From Ruminiclostridium papyrosolvens C7 (GTDB lineage: Bacteria; Bacillota; Clostridia; Acetivibrionales; DSM-1351): DNA of 53,423 nucleotides. Made by a program: the position numbers and the translations under genes. Below, one piece after another: positions 1 to 9,047 of this stretch. Position 1 is the first letter of the stretch, and each line of letters opens with the position of its first letter. The notes below the pieces were generated by a model. That model made no database searches, was not told the origin of the DNA, and saw only the letters and a list, made by a program, of their open reading frames with translations. The stretch covers positions 1-53,423 of the forward strand of contig NZ_ATAY01000009.1 of the NCBI RefSeq assembly GCF_000421965.1. Direction: 5' to 3'.

Positions 1-122
1 CGTTAAAGAGGTAATACTGATGACAAGATGTGGCTTTGAGGATAAAAAGTAGGGTTTGACCACAAGATATTGTGATTTTGGAACAAAAATTGAGCTGAAA
101 TAGGGACTCGAAAGTGCACTTT

Positions 123-148
123 TCGGCCTGATTTTTTGGCCGATTTTA
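123..148 (+). terminator. Short terminator-like hairpin
   Basis: A 6-bp stem TCGGCC / GGCCGA with a T-rich loop is followed by a short TTTTA run. No intact gene ends just upstream, so it is either the end of a gene outside the window or a relic. The rest of 1-1114 is AT-rich and holds only gene scraps. Confidence 0.3.
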
Positions 149-287
149 TAGAGGACAAAGAAGATTTCAGAGTCCATGCTTGAACTATTAATAGCATGCC
201 AAAGGGATCTGTCACTTTAAAAAGCGTGTAGATAAACAGGAATTTGTTGATTTCTTAAAACAGTCCTTCTGTTTATGCAAGCTACGG

Positions 288-313
288 TTTTGGCAGTGTA
301 TTGGATTATGATA
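288..313 (+). repeat. 26-bp repeat, copy 1 (coding scrap FGSVLDYD)
   Basis: This stretch matches 3675-3700 at 24 of 26 positions. In the plus-strand frame it reads FGSVLDYD in both places, and both differences are synonymous (TTG/CTG, TAT/TAC). That suggests two copies of one protein-coding segment rather than a random match. Here the frame continues with IDIEDITI and stops. The parent protein is not recognised. Confidence 0.45.
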
Positions 314-370
314 TAGATATTGAAGACATAACGATTTGATGAAAATTGTAAAGAAGGATGATATGGGTAA

Positions 371-409
371 CCCCACTTTTGCTATGGATTGAGCAGGAGT
401 GGGGTTTTT
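371..409 (+). terminator. Rho-independent terminator
   Basis: Stem CCCCACT / AGTGGGG with an inner GCT/AGC pairing is followed by TTTTT. It lies just after the degraded coding scrap ending near 340 and probably belonged to that lost gene. Confidence 0.55.
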
Positions 410-582
410 AGTTTTGCACATAAATCAATATTAGCAATATTGATTTATTTTACAAGTATTGTTGGCTTGAAAGAAATTATAATAGAACTTTTATAAAACG
501 GTCAATTAATTAGCGGTTCTTTTTTAAATAGAATTTATAGAAATTTATAAAAAATGTAATATTTTATGTAAATAATAGATAA

Positions 583-771
583 ATGCCGTTTTACAGCGCC
601 TATTTTATTCTAATAAGGTCAGATAGTATGATTTTTAAAATGAGCATCCAATTACTTTGTGATAGTATAAATATGGAGAAAATACGTGAAAATATTCCTG
701 AAATAGGTCTTATACCCATAGTGGATAAAAATCCCCAAAAGGTACAAGAAATAAATAATAAGATAACTTAA
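583..771 (+). pseudogene. Possible transposase fragment (62 codons)
   Basis: A short open frame with no convincing ribosome binding site. Its central part (KMSIQLLCDSINMEKIREN) and the motif IPIVDKNP recall the middle of DDE transposases, where a sentence like 'PIVD.NP' is common. No flanking inverted repeats or other transposase parts are visible. From 772 to about 1090 there is only AT-rich sequence with no supportable feature. The family call is a weak inference; it may be a chance frame. Confidence 0.25.
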
Positions 772-1114
772 AAAACCTCCTGATAATATGTTAAATACAA
801 CATATTAAGTCAAAAGCAAAAAAATGTTGAGTTTATACTTCAAAAGTTATGGTAATTAGTTCAAAATTGTGATAGTTGTGGGTTGGATAAAAATACAATG
901 TAAGTATTAAGTTATAAAGGTTTGTAAATAACCAATTTTTCCAAAAGTAATTGCGTTTGGCTTTGTTGAAATACTTGAGAAGATCTTTGAAGCAGTCTCT
1001 GAAGAGCTCTAGGAGTCATTGCTTAAAGATATATTATATAGTTTTGATATTCAATGAAGATCAAGGCTATAGAAGGTAACCTTAATATTTATTCTATCAG
1101 GAGGATTTGAGAGT

Positions 1115-3511
1115 ATGAGAAATCTCAAAAAGTTAATTGCAATAGTCTTAGCAATATGCGTACTCGCAACATTATCGATACCTGCATTTGCTAACGCACA
1201 GACTGATGCACAATATTTGGAAAAGCTTAATGTAATTAAAGGTGATGGAAATGGTGTAAATACCGTTTACCTTGCAAAAGGAACTACAAGAATTCAGGCG
1301 GCAGTAATCTTTCTTAAATTGTGTGGATTAGAGGCAGAGGCTCTTAAATTTTCATCTAAAGAGAACTTTGCTGATGCTGATTTATTAGCATGGAAAGAAG
1401 GAAGAAATATTTTAGCATATCTCAAGGCTAATCCGCAGTTGGGATGGGTTGGTATGGGCGGAGGCAGATTTGATCCTAACGGCCCGGCGACCGCTCAGAT
1501 GATTTACAAGATAATTCTTGAAGCATTGGGTTACAAAGCAGGAAAAGACTTTACGTATGCAAACACAATTAAGTTTGCAGCTGAAAAGGGTCTTACCAAG
1601 ATCAGTACTGTAAAAGGTCAGATAAGCAATGCCAATTTGGTAACTGCACTTAAGGAAGCTCTTGATAAGCCAGTTGCCGGCGGAACGAAGACTCTTGCTC
1701 AAAAGCTCGGGTATGATAAGGCAACTAATGGGGACCAAGGGACTCCAAGGGTTACAGTAGATGCTAATGGTTTAGATGCCAGCGGAAGAGTTGTTGCTTA
1801 CTATGGCTCGCCGGATAGTATTGACGGAGACATTGAAGGTGCTTGGAAGCTTGCTGAACCGGTAAAATTTACAAAGCTAAGTTCCGGCAGTACGAATACA
1901 ACAGCAACCATGAGGGTGTTGTGGGATGATAATGCTGTTTATTTCCTGACTGAAGTAAAGGATGCTAACGTTTCCGATGCTTCCAGTAATGTTTATGAAA
2001 AAGATAGCGTAGAATTTTTCCTGGACGAAGATAATAAGAGATGTGGGACATATGAAGGCGATGATAGTCAGTTTAGAGTTAATTTTAAAAATGAGAGATC
2101 CACTGACCATGGTGATTTAACAAATCTGTATACAGCTGCAAAGACAGTAGCAGGCGGTTATGTAATTGAAGGCCGCGTTGCATTATCTCAGACCCCGGCC
2201 AATGGTAAGGTAATGGGTATGGAAGGTCAGATCAATGATGCAACAGGAAGTACAAGAATAGCTACTATGAATATATTTGATACTACGGGTACTGCTTATC
2301 AGGATACAAAAAAGTTTGGTCAAATGCTTTTAACTGGTAAAGGCCTCAATTCTGTATCAAAACCAAACTTTTATGATTTGAAATCCTTAGTCATGAGTGC
2401 AAAGGATATCGAACTGAAACGCTATTCTAATGGTAATGCAGTTGACACACTAATTAAAGATTCAGAAGCTGCGATTGCTAACAAAGCTTCAACACAAGCA
2501 AAATTTGACGACTTGCTTATTAAATTACAAGCTGCCATTGATAATTTGGTACATAACGACTTATCCTTTGATGAAAAAGAGTGTAGAGATATACCAAAGG
2601 CATACAAGACGTCAGATCCTGAGAGCATAAGAGGATCTATCGTAAGAGTTGACTACAAAACAAATACTTACGATCAAGAGGCAAAAGCTTTAGACAAGTA
2701 TATGCTTGTATATCTTCCTCATGGATATGATGCCAACGATAAAAATAAGAAATATGATATAGTATACCTGATTCATGGTAATTCCGAGAGTCAGCATACT
2801 GCTTTTGGCGGTGTTGGTCAGAATACTGAGCTTATGAGAGCAGTTGATAATTTGATTGCTGCTGGTAAGATGAAGCCAATGATTATCGTTACTCCTACTT
2901 GGTATAATACAGCTCCATATACTGCTGAGAGACAGAACGAAGATGGAATGTTCCGTATTAAGAATTTCCATAATGAATTAGTGAAGGATATCATACCTAC
3001 AATCGAAGGAAAATTTAATGTATATGCTCAGTCTAACAATGAAAAAGACTTGCTTGCAGCAAGAAATCACAGAGCTGTTGCTGGATTCTCCATGGGTTCT
3101 GCCTGCACTTGGTATAACTACATTTATAGCATAAATTATTTTAAATACTATGTTCCAATTAGTTTATGGTGCTGGCAGGATGTAGACTCAATAAAGAAAG
3201 AAGGATATAATTTCACAGGGACCGATGATGAGATCAAAGCTAAATATTTAGCTGAAATCGCTAAAAAAGCGGGTTATACAAAAGATGATATACGAATCTT
3301 CTGTGCAACAGGTACAGCTGATTTAGCTTATAATGGAATGAATTCCCAGATTGCTGAGATGAAGAAACTTACTGATACGTTTGTTTATTCAGCAGATCTT
3401 AGAAAGGGTAACTTCTATTACATAACATTGAAGGGCGGAGCTCATAACTGGACCTGTGTGGATCGTTATTTATACAATATCTTGCCAGATTTGTTCTTGG
3501 ACAACAAATGA
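1115..3511 (+). CDS. Secreted SLH-like / CBM9 / CE1-type esterase
   Basis: Encodes 798 residues behind AGGAGG (about 1101-1106). Residues 1-27 form a signal peptide ending AFA-NAQ. Residues about 30-200 look like divergent S-layer-homology repeats (FAD-type starts, RFDPNGPATAQM), so the protein may sit on the cell wall. Residues about 225-405 resemble a CBM9-type domain (IDGDIEGAWKLAEPV, DSVEFFLDEDN), a fold that binds xylan or cellulose chain ends. A helical segment of about 415-482 (FIVAR-like) leads to an alpha/beta-hydrolase of the esterase D/CE1 group (about 505-798) with the nucleophile elbow GFSMGSA (Ser659), an oxyanion region YLIHGNSES, and a late His777 in GGAHNW. CE1 enzymes remove feruloyl or acetyl groups from xylan. 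The exact ester is not determinable here. The gene stands alone and has its own terminator. Confidence 0.85.
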   Translation: MRNLKKLIAIVLAICVLATLSIPAFANAQTDAQYLEKLNVIKGDGNGVNTVYLAKGTTRIQAAVIFLKLCGLEAEALKFSSKENFADADLLAWKEGRNILAYLKANPQLGWVGMGGGRFDPNGPATAQMIYKIILEALGYKAGKDFTYANTIKFAAEKGLTKISTVKGQISNANLVTALKEALDKPVAGGTKTLAQKLGYDKATNGDQGTPRVTVDANGLDASGRVVAYYGSPDSIDGDIEGAWKLAEPVKFTKLSSGSTNTTATMRVLWDDNAVYFLTEVKDANVSDASSNVYEKDSVEFFLDEDNKRCGTYEGDDSQFRVNFKNERSTDHGDLTNLYTAAKTVAGGYVIEGRVALSQTPANGKVMGMEGQINDATGSTRIATMNIFDTTGTAYQDTKKFGQMLLTGKGLNSVSKPNFYDLKSLVMSAKDIELKRYSNGNAVDTLIKDSEAAIANKASTQAKFDDLLIKLQAAIDNLVHNDLSFDEKECRDIPKAYKTSDPESIRGSIVRVDYKTNTYDQEAKALDKYMLVYLPHGYDANDKNKKYDIVYLIHGNSESQHTAFGGVGQNTELMRAVDNLIAAGKMKPMIIVTPTWYNTAPYTAERQNEDGMFRIKNFHNELVKDIIPTIEGKFNVYAQSNNEKDLLAARNHRAVAGFSMGSACTWYNYIYSINYFKYYVPISLWCWQDVDSIKKEGYNFTGTDDEIKAKYLAEIAKKAGYTKDDIRIFCATGTADLAYNGMNSQIAEMKKLTDTFVYSADLRKGNFYYITLKGGAHNWTCVDRYLYNILPDLFLDNK

Positions 3512-3568
3512 TTACGTCTTAGATGAAAAAGGCGAAGCAGTTTCAGTAAAGTGAAATAATCTTAGAAA

Positions 3569-3614
3569 AGGAACAGGAAGAGGTATAATTAATTTCTCTC
3601 CTGTTCCTTTTTTT
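3569..3614 (+). terminator. Terminator of the esterase gene
   Basis: A strong stem AGGAACAGGA..GAG / CTCTCCTGTTCCT followed by seven Ts, about 60 bases after the esterase stop. Confidence 0.8.
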
Positions 3615-3674
3615 GTGTCACGCATGGAGCACACCTAGGCGATGGAAGTTCGCTATGGGGTAGGCCTTAAATAC

Positions 3675-3700
3675 TTTTGGCAGTGTACTGGATTACGATA
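3675..3700 (+). repeat. 26-bp repeat, copy 2 (coding scrap FGSVLDYD)
   Basis: Second copy of the 288-313 segment with two synonymous changes. It ends exactly where the minus-strand MFS fragment (3698-3862) is cut off, so it marks a recombination junction. Confidence 0.45.
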
Positions 3701-3862
3701 CGGTGCATAGGAACAGAGGGCCAACAACGAGGTGGTAAGAGCCGACCCTTGCTGCTGATAAGACCAGATTACCAGCGCAAAGTTGGTCATTGCACTACCA
3801 AGTGCCGAAAATGACTGTGTAATCCATAAAATCAGGAAAGTATGAAGCTCCCCGATGTTCGT
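3698..3862 (-). pseudogene. MFS transporter, N-terminal fragment only
   Basis: About 55 codons on the minus strand read LILWITQSFSALGSAMTNFA followed by LVIWSYQQQGSALTTSLLAL and CSYAPY. This is the highly characteristic first transmembrane region of clostridial MFS drug-efflux-type transporters (TM1, loop, start of TM2). The remaining roughly 350 residues are missing: the frame runs into the 3675-3700 repeat. No start with a ribosome binding site is preserved. It is a clear gene remnant. Confidence 0.7.
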
Positions 3863-4064
3863 TTTTAAATTTTTTATCAATAACAGGGGCAGCAAAAAAT
3901 ATAGTAACGCATCGAAAACAAAAGCTACATTAGAGAATTGCCTATTAGCTGATAAATCAGAGTTTGGTATTAGTGATTTAACCAAATCAGTACTGAATCA
4001 GATGATTGAACGGATAGTCATCAAGGATGAAAGAACTACACGGTGTACTGTAAATCCGGATTAA
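3855..4064 (+). pseudogene. Decayed fragment, possibly a recombinase C-terminus
   Basis: The last 40 codons (SDLTKSVLNQMIERIVIKDE and following) resemble the segment near the C-terminus of large serine recombinases, where a helix is followed by 'iI.rI.V.dd..i.i'. The N-terminal part is low-complexity and overlaps the MFS fragment on the other strand. There is no ribosome binding site and no catalytic domain. The assignment is tentative. Confidence 0.25.
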
Positions 4065-4107
4065 TCATGGAAAAAGACTTTATCAATACAATTGAATAAT
4101 TGTTCAG

Positions 4108-4147
4108 AATAAAGCTCTCAAACCACAACAAGTTTGAAAGTTTTATT
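4108..4147. terminator. Bidirectional hairpin in decayed region
   Basis: AATAAA-CT-TCAAAC pairs with GTTTGA-AG-TTTATT around an 8-base loop, with A-rich and T-rich flanks on both sides. It could terminate in either direction. No intact gene abuts it. Confidence 0.4.
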
Positions 4148-4303
4148 GCGCACAATTTTTACTTACTGGTAAAGTTGTAGTAGCACTTCAAAGTGTCTGA
4201 CAGAAATGATAGTTTCCGATGTAAAGTGCGGAGGTTAGTATTCGAAAAGGCGAATCATTATAACCCGTTTTTAGAGAAAAATACCCCTCCACCAAGAAAT
4301 TAG

Positions 4304-4501
4304 TGGGTCTTCACGACATCATTTTTGTCCACGCAACACACGTTTACACGGCGGCTTTACCCTTATGGTACCGTCCGTGGACTATACGGATGTACTGTAA
4401 ACGACAGTAGCTTTAACGTATATGTTGAGAGAAAGGTTGCAATTCCGGATGGTGTTGATCCGTTGAAAATCACAACGGGTATTGTAGTCAATTTAACCTA
4501 A
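4304..4501 (+). pseudogene. Unidentified open fragment ending in a stop
   Basis: An uninterrupted frame of 65 codons without a start ends with the peptide KVAIPDGVDPLKITTGIVVN and two more residues. It looks like the tail of a larger protein cut at its 5' side. The family is not recognised. The neighbouring 4502-4829 is AT-rich and shows only an isolated GGGAGG-like site near 4648 with no open frame behind it. Confidence 0.2.
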
Positions 4502-4829
4502 AAATGTATAGTGTACAATAAAATAACCTTCTCAATATAATTATAGCATGATGTGATAAATTATTGCAGACTGTTTATATTGTATAGGTACGCTTATAAT
4601 AACATAATGAGCTAAAATTAATATCTGTTTTGTTAATTAACAAAAGGGAGGACAAAAGCAGGTATTCAAAATTAGCTCATGATGAAGAATGTCTTCAAAT
4701 GTTGGTCCGTCATTGATAAGCTAATACATCGAGTAGAATCTCAATATTAGGTGCAGGCTATGGAATTTTGTGCGCATTGTAATATTAAGAAATTAAATTA
4801 AGATGAAAAGAAAATGGAGAAAATGCATA

Positions 4830-5654
4830 ATGAAATTAATCGAGCTTTGTAATTTGCTAGAGATACAAATGGAAGTTCAGGAGAAGTTAATTGAGTTCGA
4901 GAAAAATATAGATTTTAAAGGTATGGAACAGGAGTTAGAGCAAATGAAGCACCCGGAATGTTGGGAGGGTGCACTTGAGCGCTTGAAATCTTTGTTAGGG
5001 TCTGATGAGGATGGAATGAAAATTTTAACCTGCCAGTTACGTTGTGTATGTGATACTTATGATAAATACGAGGAACTTGGTATATCGAAAGAAATATTTA
5101 TTGCTACCATGAAGTTTTTTACGAGATTTCTACAGGACCATAAGGATAGACATGGAAGCTTTCGTTATGTCTGGGCGTGGTGGGCTGTTCGTCAGATTTC
5201 TATGGTGGAATATCGAATTGGAGAGCTTGAATATGAAATGAGAATGAAAGACAATCGGTTCTGGATTGATATTCATATACCGGCGGATGCCGATATGACA
5301 ATTGGCAAGCTTCGCAAATCCTATCTGGAAGCATTAGATTTCTTTAAGAAGTATTATCCTGATTTTGCGGGAGTAGATATGGTTTGTGGTTCATGGTTAC
5401 TTGCACCAACATTAAAGAATGTTTTGCCTGAAAACTCTAGAATATTGCAATTCCAGAAATCCTTTGAAATTGAACATATTGAAGAGGATAGTTTAGGTTT
5501 TATGGATTGGGTATATGGAGGCAGAGATATTCCCTTAGAGGAATTGCCGGAAGATACTACCCTGCAAAGAAATCTTAAGACTTATTTACAAAATAACGGT
5601 AAGATAGGGTGGACCACTGGAAAGCTGATTTCTAATCCTTTTTGTGAGGGTTAA
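4830..5654 (+). CDS. DUF5596-type acyltransferase-domain protein
   Basis: 274 residues from ATG 4830, which has GGAGA at 4816-4820. An in-frame ATG at 4803 has no binding site. The N-terminal half is helical (IQMEVQEKLIEFEKN; WWAVRQISMVEYRIGELEYE). The C-terminal half has the look of a GNAT-related acyltransferase domain seen in uncharacterised clostridial proteins (FWIDIHIPADADMT, GVDMVCGSWLLAPTL, FMDWVYGGRDIPLEELPEDT). No substrate can be proposed. It is monocistronic and bounded upstream by decayed DNA. The domain call rests on memory of the family and is moderate. Confidence 0.6.
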   Translation: MKLIELCNLLEIQMEVQEKLIEFEKNIDFKGMEQELEQMKHPECWEGALERLKSLLGSDEDGMKILTCQLRCVCDTYDKYEELGISKEIFIATMKFFTRFLQDHKDRHGSFRYVWAWWAVRQISMVEYRIGELEYEMRMKDNRFWIDIHIPADADMTIGKLRKSYLEALDFFKKYYPDFAGVDMVCGSWLLAPTLKNVLPENSRILQFQKSFEIEHIEEDSLGFMDWVYGGRDIPLEELPEDTTLQRNLKTYLQNNGKIGWTTGKLISNPFCEG

Positions 5655-5732
5655 AAGATTGTATATATGAAACGGTCTTGGATCTTGGAATTCAACAAGT
5701 AGAAAATTTTAACATTATTAGGAGGAAGTGCA

Positions 5733-6086
5733 ATGTCAAATCATAAAATCTATTCAATGAGCTTAGCAAGTGTCTATCCACTCTATATAGCAAAGGCGGA
5801 GAAAAAAGGACGTACTAAATCAGAAGTTGATGAAATTATTCGCTGGTTGACGAGGTATACTCAGGATGAGATTGAGGAACAATTAAAAAAACAAACAGAC
5901 TTCGAGACATTCTTTAAAGATGCTCCCCTCCTAAACCCATCACGAACTTTAATAAAAGGAGTTGTTTGCGGTGTTAGGGTAGAAGATATTAAGGAGCCGA
6001 TAATGCAGGAAATTCGGTACTTGGATAAGCTGATTGATGAATTGGCAAAGGGAAAATCTATGGATAAAATACTTCGAGAGAAATAA
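5733..6086 (+). CDS. DUF2200 family protein
   Basis: 117 residues behind AGGAGG (5720-5725). Length and sequence fit the DUF2200 family: the N-terminus [20 protein letters not shown], the motif [30 protein letters not shown] and ending in a conserved 'MDKILRE'. These are small cytoplasmic proteins that some annotators place near DNA-binding folds. The function is unknown. It is separated by 78 bases from the upstream gene and may be cotranscribed with it. Confidence 0.85.
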   Translation: MSNHKIYSMSLASVYPLYIAKAEKKGRTKSEVDEIIRWLTRYTQDEIEEQLKKQTDFETFFKDAPLLNPSRTLIKGVVCGVRVEDIKEPIMQEIRYLDKLIDELAKGKSMDKILREK

Positions 6087-6175
6087 TTATTAATTATACA
6101 CGTTCTTTAATCTACCCCAATTTCCAGGCCAGAACAATATATAGCGATATTGAGACATTAAAGAATGTCCGGCAT

Positions 6176-6415
6176 ATGACAAAGGGTTCAGAGATTGATT
6201 ACATTAGCTGGAAGTATTCAAACCCCTATGCTTTAATAAAGACCGGCTCTGAGCTATTTGTTGATTACGTCACAATCAGTGCAAGTGCACAGGAGCAGCA
6301 AGTAGGGTGGAATCGCGAGAATAACTCCCGTCCTTATATGGGACGTGAGTTTTTTTATTATCCATACAAGAGGTTGTTGAAAGCATTAGCCCCGTACTGG
6401 CCAGAGGAGCATTAG
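6176..6415 (+). pseudogene. Unassigned frame, probable C-terminal remnant
   Basis: 79 codons from ATG 6176, but the same frame stays open upstream into the end of the DUF2200 gene with no start (YPNFQARTIYSDIETLKNVR precedes the Met). There is no Shine-Dalgarno site. The composition is protein-like (SWKYSNPYALIKTGSELFVD; PYMGREFFYYPYKRLLKALA). I read it as the 3' end of a truncated gene. The family is not recognised. The following 6416-6627 is AT-rich with no feature I can support. Confidence 0.35.
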
Positions 6416-6627
6416 CAGGAGAAGTTGATGGAAAGGTACCCTAAATTGAGATATGGAGTAAATTTTTGCAATATTTAAACACCTAGTTATAAAAAACAAT
6501 TTTGAACAAAATATGGGAGTTTTATGTTCACTTTGCAGGAAAATCGTGGCTTGAGATAGAAAACATATATAATGTTGAATTATAACGAATTTATATTTAT
6601 TTGATTAGAAAGTAGGGAAAAGTGAAA

Positions 6628-7833
6628 ATGAAGGTACTAGCGAGAGATGGAGGAACTCCATTTAAACAAAAGCCATTTCCAAACTGGCCCATTTACGATG
6701 AACGTGAAATAAATCTTGTTACTGATGTAGTAAAAAGCCAAAACTGGTGGAGGGTGACAGGAAGTAAAGTTAAAGAATTTGAAAAGAAATTTGCTGAATT
6801 TCAAGGCTGTTCATATTGCCTTGGAGTTACCAATGGTACAAGTGCAATTGAGCTGGCACTTTCAGTATTCGGTATTGGTGAAGGGGATGAGGTTATTGTA
6901 CCCGGAATGACGTTTATTTCAACTGGTCTTGCAGTTACTAACTGTAACGCAACTCCTGTATTGGTTGATATAGACCCGGATACATTGTGCATTATTCCTG
7001 AAAAGTTTGAACAGGCAATTACACCTAGAACAAAAGCGGTAATTCCGGTACATATGGCAGGACATGGATGTCGTATGGAGGAGATTTGTGAAATAGCAAA
7101 GAAAAACGGCATCATAGTAATTGAAGATGCTGCTCACGGTCATGGAGGGGAATGGAAAAATAAGAGACTCGGTTCCTATGGCGATATTGGAATATTCAGC
7201 TTTCAAAACGGAAAATTGATGACCTGTGGTGAAGGCGGAGCAATGGTTACAAATAATAAAGATATTTATGAAAAGGCATATGTAATTCAGGATGTTGGAA
7301 GGCCAAAAAATGACATAATTTATGAACATGTAATACGTGGTGCTAATTATAGAATGAATGAATTCCAGGCGGCACTTCTTTTGGCACAGATGGAGCGTGT
7401 TGAAGGTTTGAATCGGCTGCGTGAAAAGCATGCAACAGAGCTGGACAAACTATTTGCAGATGTAAAAGGCATTAGGCCGCAGGGGAGAGAGGCAGATGCT
7501 ACAATATTTACCCATTATATGTACATGTTTTACTATGACAAATCATTTTTTTCGGGATTGCCCAGAGAAGAGTTTGTTGAATATCTGAAGGCTGAAGGAA
7601 TCCCGGCATGTGTTTGTTTTCCTGTTTTATCAAATACGAAGTTTTTTGTTGAAAACGATTTTAATGGAAGAAATATTAATTATGACAAAAAGAAAGAACA
7701 TGACTTAACTAATGCAAATAACGCCGGAGAAAACATGGTATGGCTTCATCACCGTACACTGGAGGGAGATGAAGAGGACTTAAAGGAAATTGTAGGTGCG
7801 GTGAAGAAAATACAAAATGAATTTAATAAATAA
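6628..7833 (+). CDS. AHBA-synthase-like DegT/DnrJ aminotransferase 1
   Basis: 401 residues from ATG 6628 (AGGG at 6614-6617; GTG 6622 is too close to it). A fold-type I PLP enzyme of the DegT/DnrJ/EryC1/StrS group. It follows the 3-amino-5-hydroxybenzoate synthase pattern closely: FPNWPIYDE near the N-terminus, NWWRVTG, VTNGTSAIELAL, VIPVHMAGH, EDAAHGHGG, then FSFQNGKLMTCGEGGA with the PLP lysine Lys196, GRP, NYRMNEFQAALL, HYMYMFYYD and WLHHRTL. Related enzymes aminate keto-cyclitols or keto-sugars (AHBA synthase, BtrS, StsC). It is first of a three-gene unit with a second paralogue and a sugar-phosphate cyclase, which points to an aminated cyclitol or C7N-type product. All catalytic features are intact. 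The exact substrate is unknown. Confidence 0.88.
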   Translation: MKVLARDGGTPFKQKPFPNWPIYDEREINLVTDVVKSQNWWRVTGSKVKEFEKKFAEFQGCSYCLGVTNGTSAIELALSVFGIGEGDEVIVPGMTFISTGLAVTNCNATPVLVDIDPDTLCIIPEKFEQAITPRTKAVIPVHMAGHGCRMEEICEIAKKNGIIVIEDAAHGHGGEWKNKRLGSYGDIGIFSFQNGKLMTCGEGGAMVTNNKDIYEKAYVIQDVGRPKNDIIYEHVIRGANYRMNEFQAALLLAQMERVEGLNRLREKHATELDKLFADVKGIRPQGREADATIFTHYMYMFYYDKSFFSGLPREEFVEYLKAEGIPACVCFPVLSNTKFFVENDFNGRNINYDKKKEHDLTNANNAGENMVWLHHRTLEGDEEDLKEIVGAVKKIQNEFNK

Positions 7834-7865
7834 TGTAAGTTGACTTAACCTATTTGGAGGTATTT

Positions 7866-9020
7866 ATGCAAGAAAGTAAAAAAATCACAAATATACCAAA
7901 GTGGCCATTTGCAGATGAAATGGAGGAAGAAGCAGTAAAGGAAGTTTTATCATCAGGAAGCTGGTGGCGTAATACAGGAACACAGGTAAAATTATTTGAA
8001 AATGAATTTGCACAATACCACGGCTGTAAAGGTGGTTTTACAGTTGCCAATGGTACGGTTGCTTTGGAAATTGCCTTAAAATCTTTAGGAATTGGTGAAG
8101 GCGATGAAGTAATTGTTCCCGATTTTACCTTTTATTCAACAGTGTCTGCTGTATTAGCAGTAAGAGCCATCCCGGTATTGGTAGATGTAAAAGAAGATAC
8201 TTTTTGTATCGATCCGGAAAAGATAGAAAAGGCAGTAACCGATAAAACAAAAGCTGTAATTCCGGTACATATGGCAGGGCAAATAGCGGATATGGATGCA
8301 ATTAATGAAATTGCAAAAAAACATAATCTTTTTGTGATAGAGGATTCTGCACATGCACATGGCGCAATGATGAAAGAAAAAAGTGCAGGTTCCTTTGGCA
8401 CAATGAGTACCTTTAGTTTTCAAAATGCTAAACTTATTACTGCCGGAGAGGGTGGCATCATACTAAGTAATGATGAAAAGCTGCTTAATCATGTACTGCT
8501 TGAAGCCAATTGTGGAAGAGCTGAGGGAGATACGACCTATCAGCATGTTTTGATAGGAGGCAATGCAAGATTGTCGGAAGTACAAGGGGCAATATTAAGA
8601 GTACAGCTTTCAAGACTGTCTGAGCAAATCGAATTGAGAGAAAAGAATTATAAATATTTAGCAGAAGGCTTAAAAGATATTCCAGGAATTGTTTTGCAGG
8701 AAACAAATGAAGCTATGACGGTTCATCCTCATTATATGGTAATGTTTTATTATGATAAAAACGCTTTTGGCGGAGCATCCAGAGCAGAATTTGTTGAATA
8801 TTTAAAGAATGCCGGAATACCCGTAAACCGCTCCTATGAATGTATCCATAAGCTCCCTGTATTCAAAACACTGCCTCTAGAAGCATGGAGAATGGATGGA
8901 GCTTGTGCTAATTCCCAACGCATTAGCGATGAGGTTGTCTGCCTTAGCCATAATATACTCTTGGGAGACGAAGCACTGATAAATAGCATTATAGATGTAA
9001 TTCGCAAATTTAATTCATAA
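7866..9020 (+). CDS. AHBA-synthase-like DegT/DnrJ aminotransferase 2
   Basis: 384 residues from ATG 7866, behind TTGGAGG (7854-7860). A paralogue of the preceding gene with the same signature blocks: SGSWWRNTG, VANGTVALEIAL, VIPVHMAGQ, EDSAHAHG, then FSFQNAKLITAGEGG with PLP lysine Lys189, NARLSEVQGAIL, HYMVMFYYD and CLSHNILLGD. The two copies are clearly diverged but both keep the lysine and the PLP-binding Asp/His region, so two separate amination (or amination plus dehydration/oxidation) steps are plausible. The gap to the upstream gene is 32 bases and to the downstream cyclase 27 bases, so all three are one transcription unit. Confidence 0.88.
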   Translation: MQESKKITNIPKWPFADEMEEEAVKEVLSSGSWWRNTGTQVKLFENEFAQYHGCKGGFTVANGTVALEIALKSLGIGEGDEVIVPDFTFYSTVSAVLAVRAIPVLVDVKEDTFCIDPEKIEKAVTDKTKAVIPVHMAGQIADMDAINEIAKKHNLFVIEDSAHAHGAMMKEKSAGSFGTMSTFSFQNAKLITAGEGGIILSNDEKLLNHVLLEANCGRAEGDTTYQHVLIGGNARLSEVQGAILRVQLSRLSEQIELREKNYKYLAEGLKDIPGIVLQETNEAMTVHPHYMVMFYYDKNAFGGASRAEFVEYLKNAGIPVNRSYECIHKLPVFKTLPLEAWRMDGACANSQRISDEVVCLSHNILLGDEALINSIIDVIRKFNS

Positions 9021-9047
9021 ATTTATAGAATCAGGGCTAATATTATT

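Noticed and set aside
212..421. Minus-strand reading frame over the first terminator
   Set aside because: It covers the hairpin and the plus-strand coding scrap, has no ribosome binding site and no recognisable motif.
4648..4720. Short sigma-factor-like peptide after GGGAGG
   Set aside because: The frame with DEECLQMLVRH has no start codon near the site and stops after about 20 codons.
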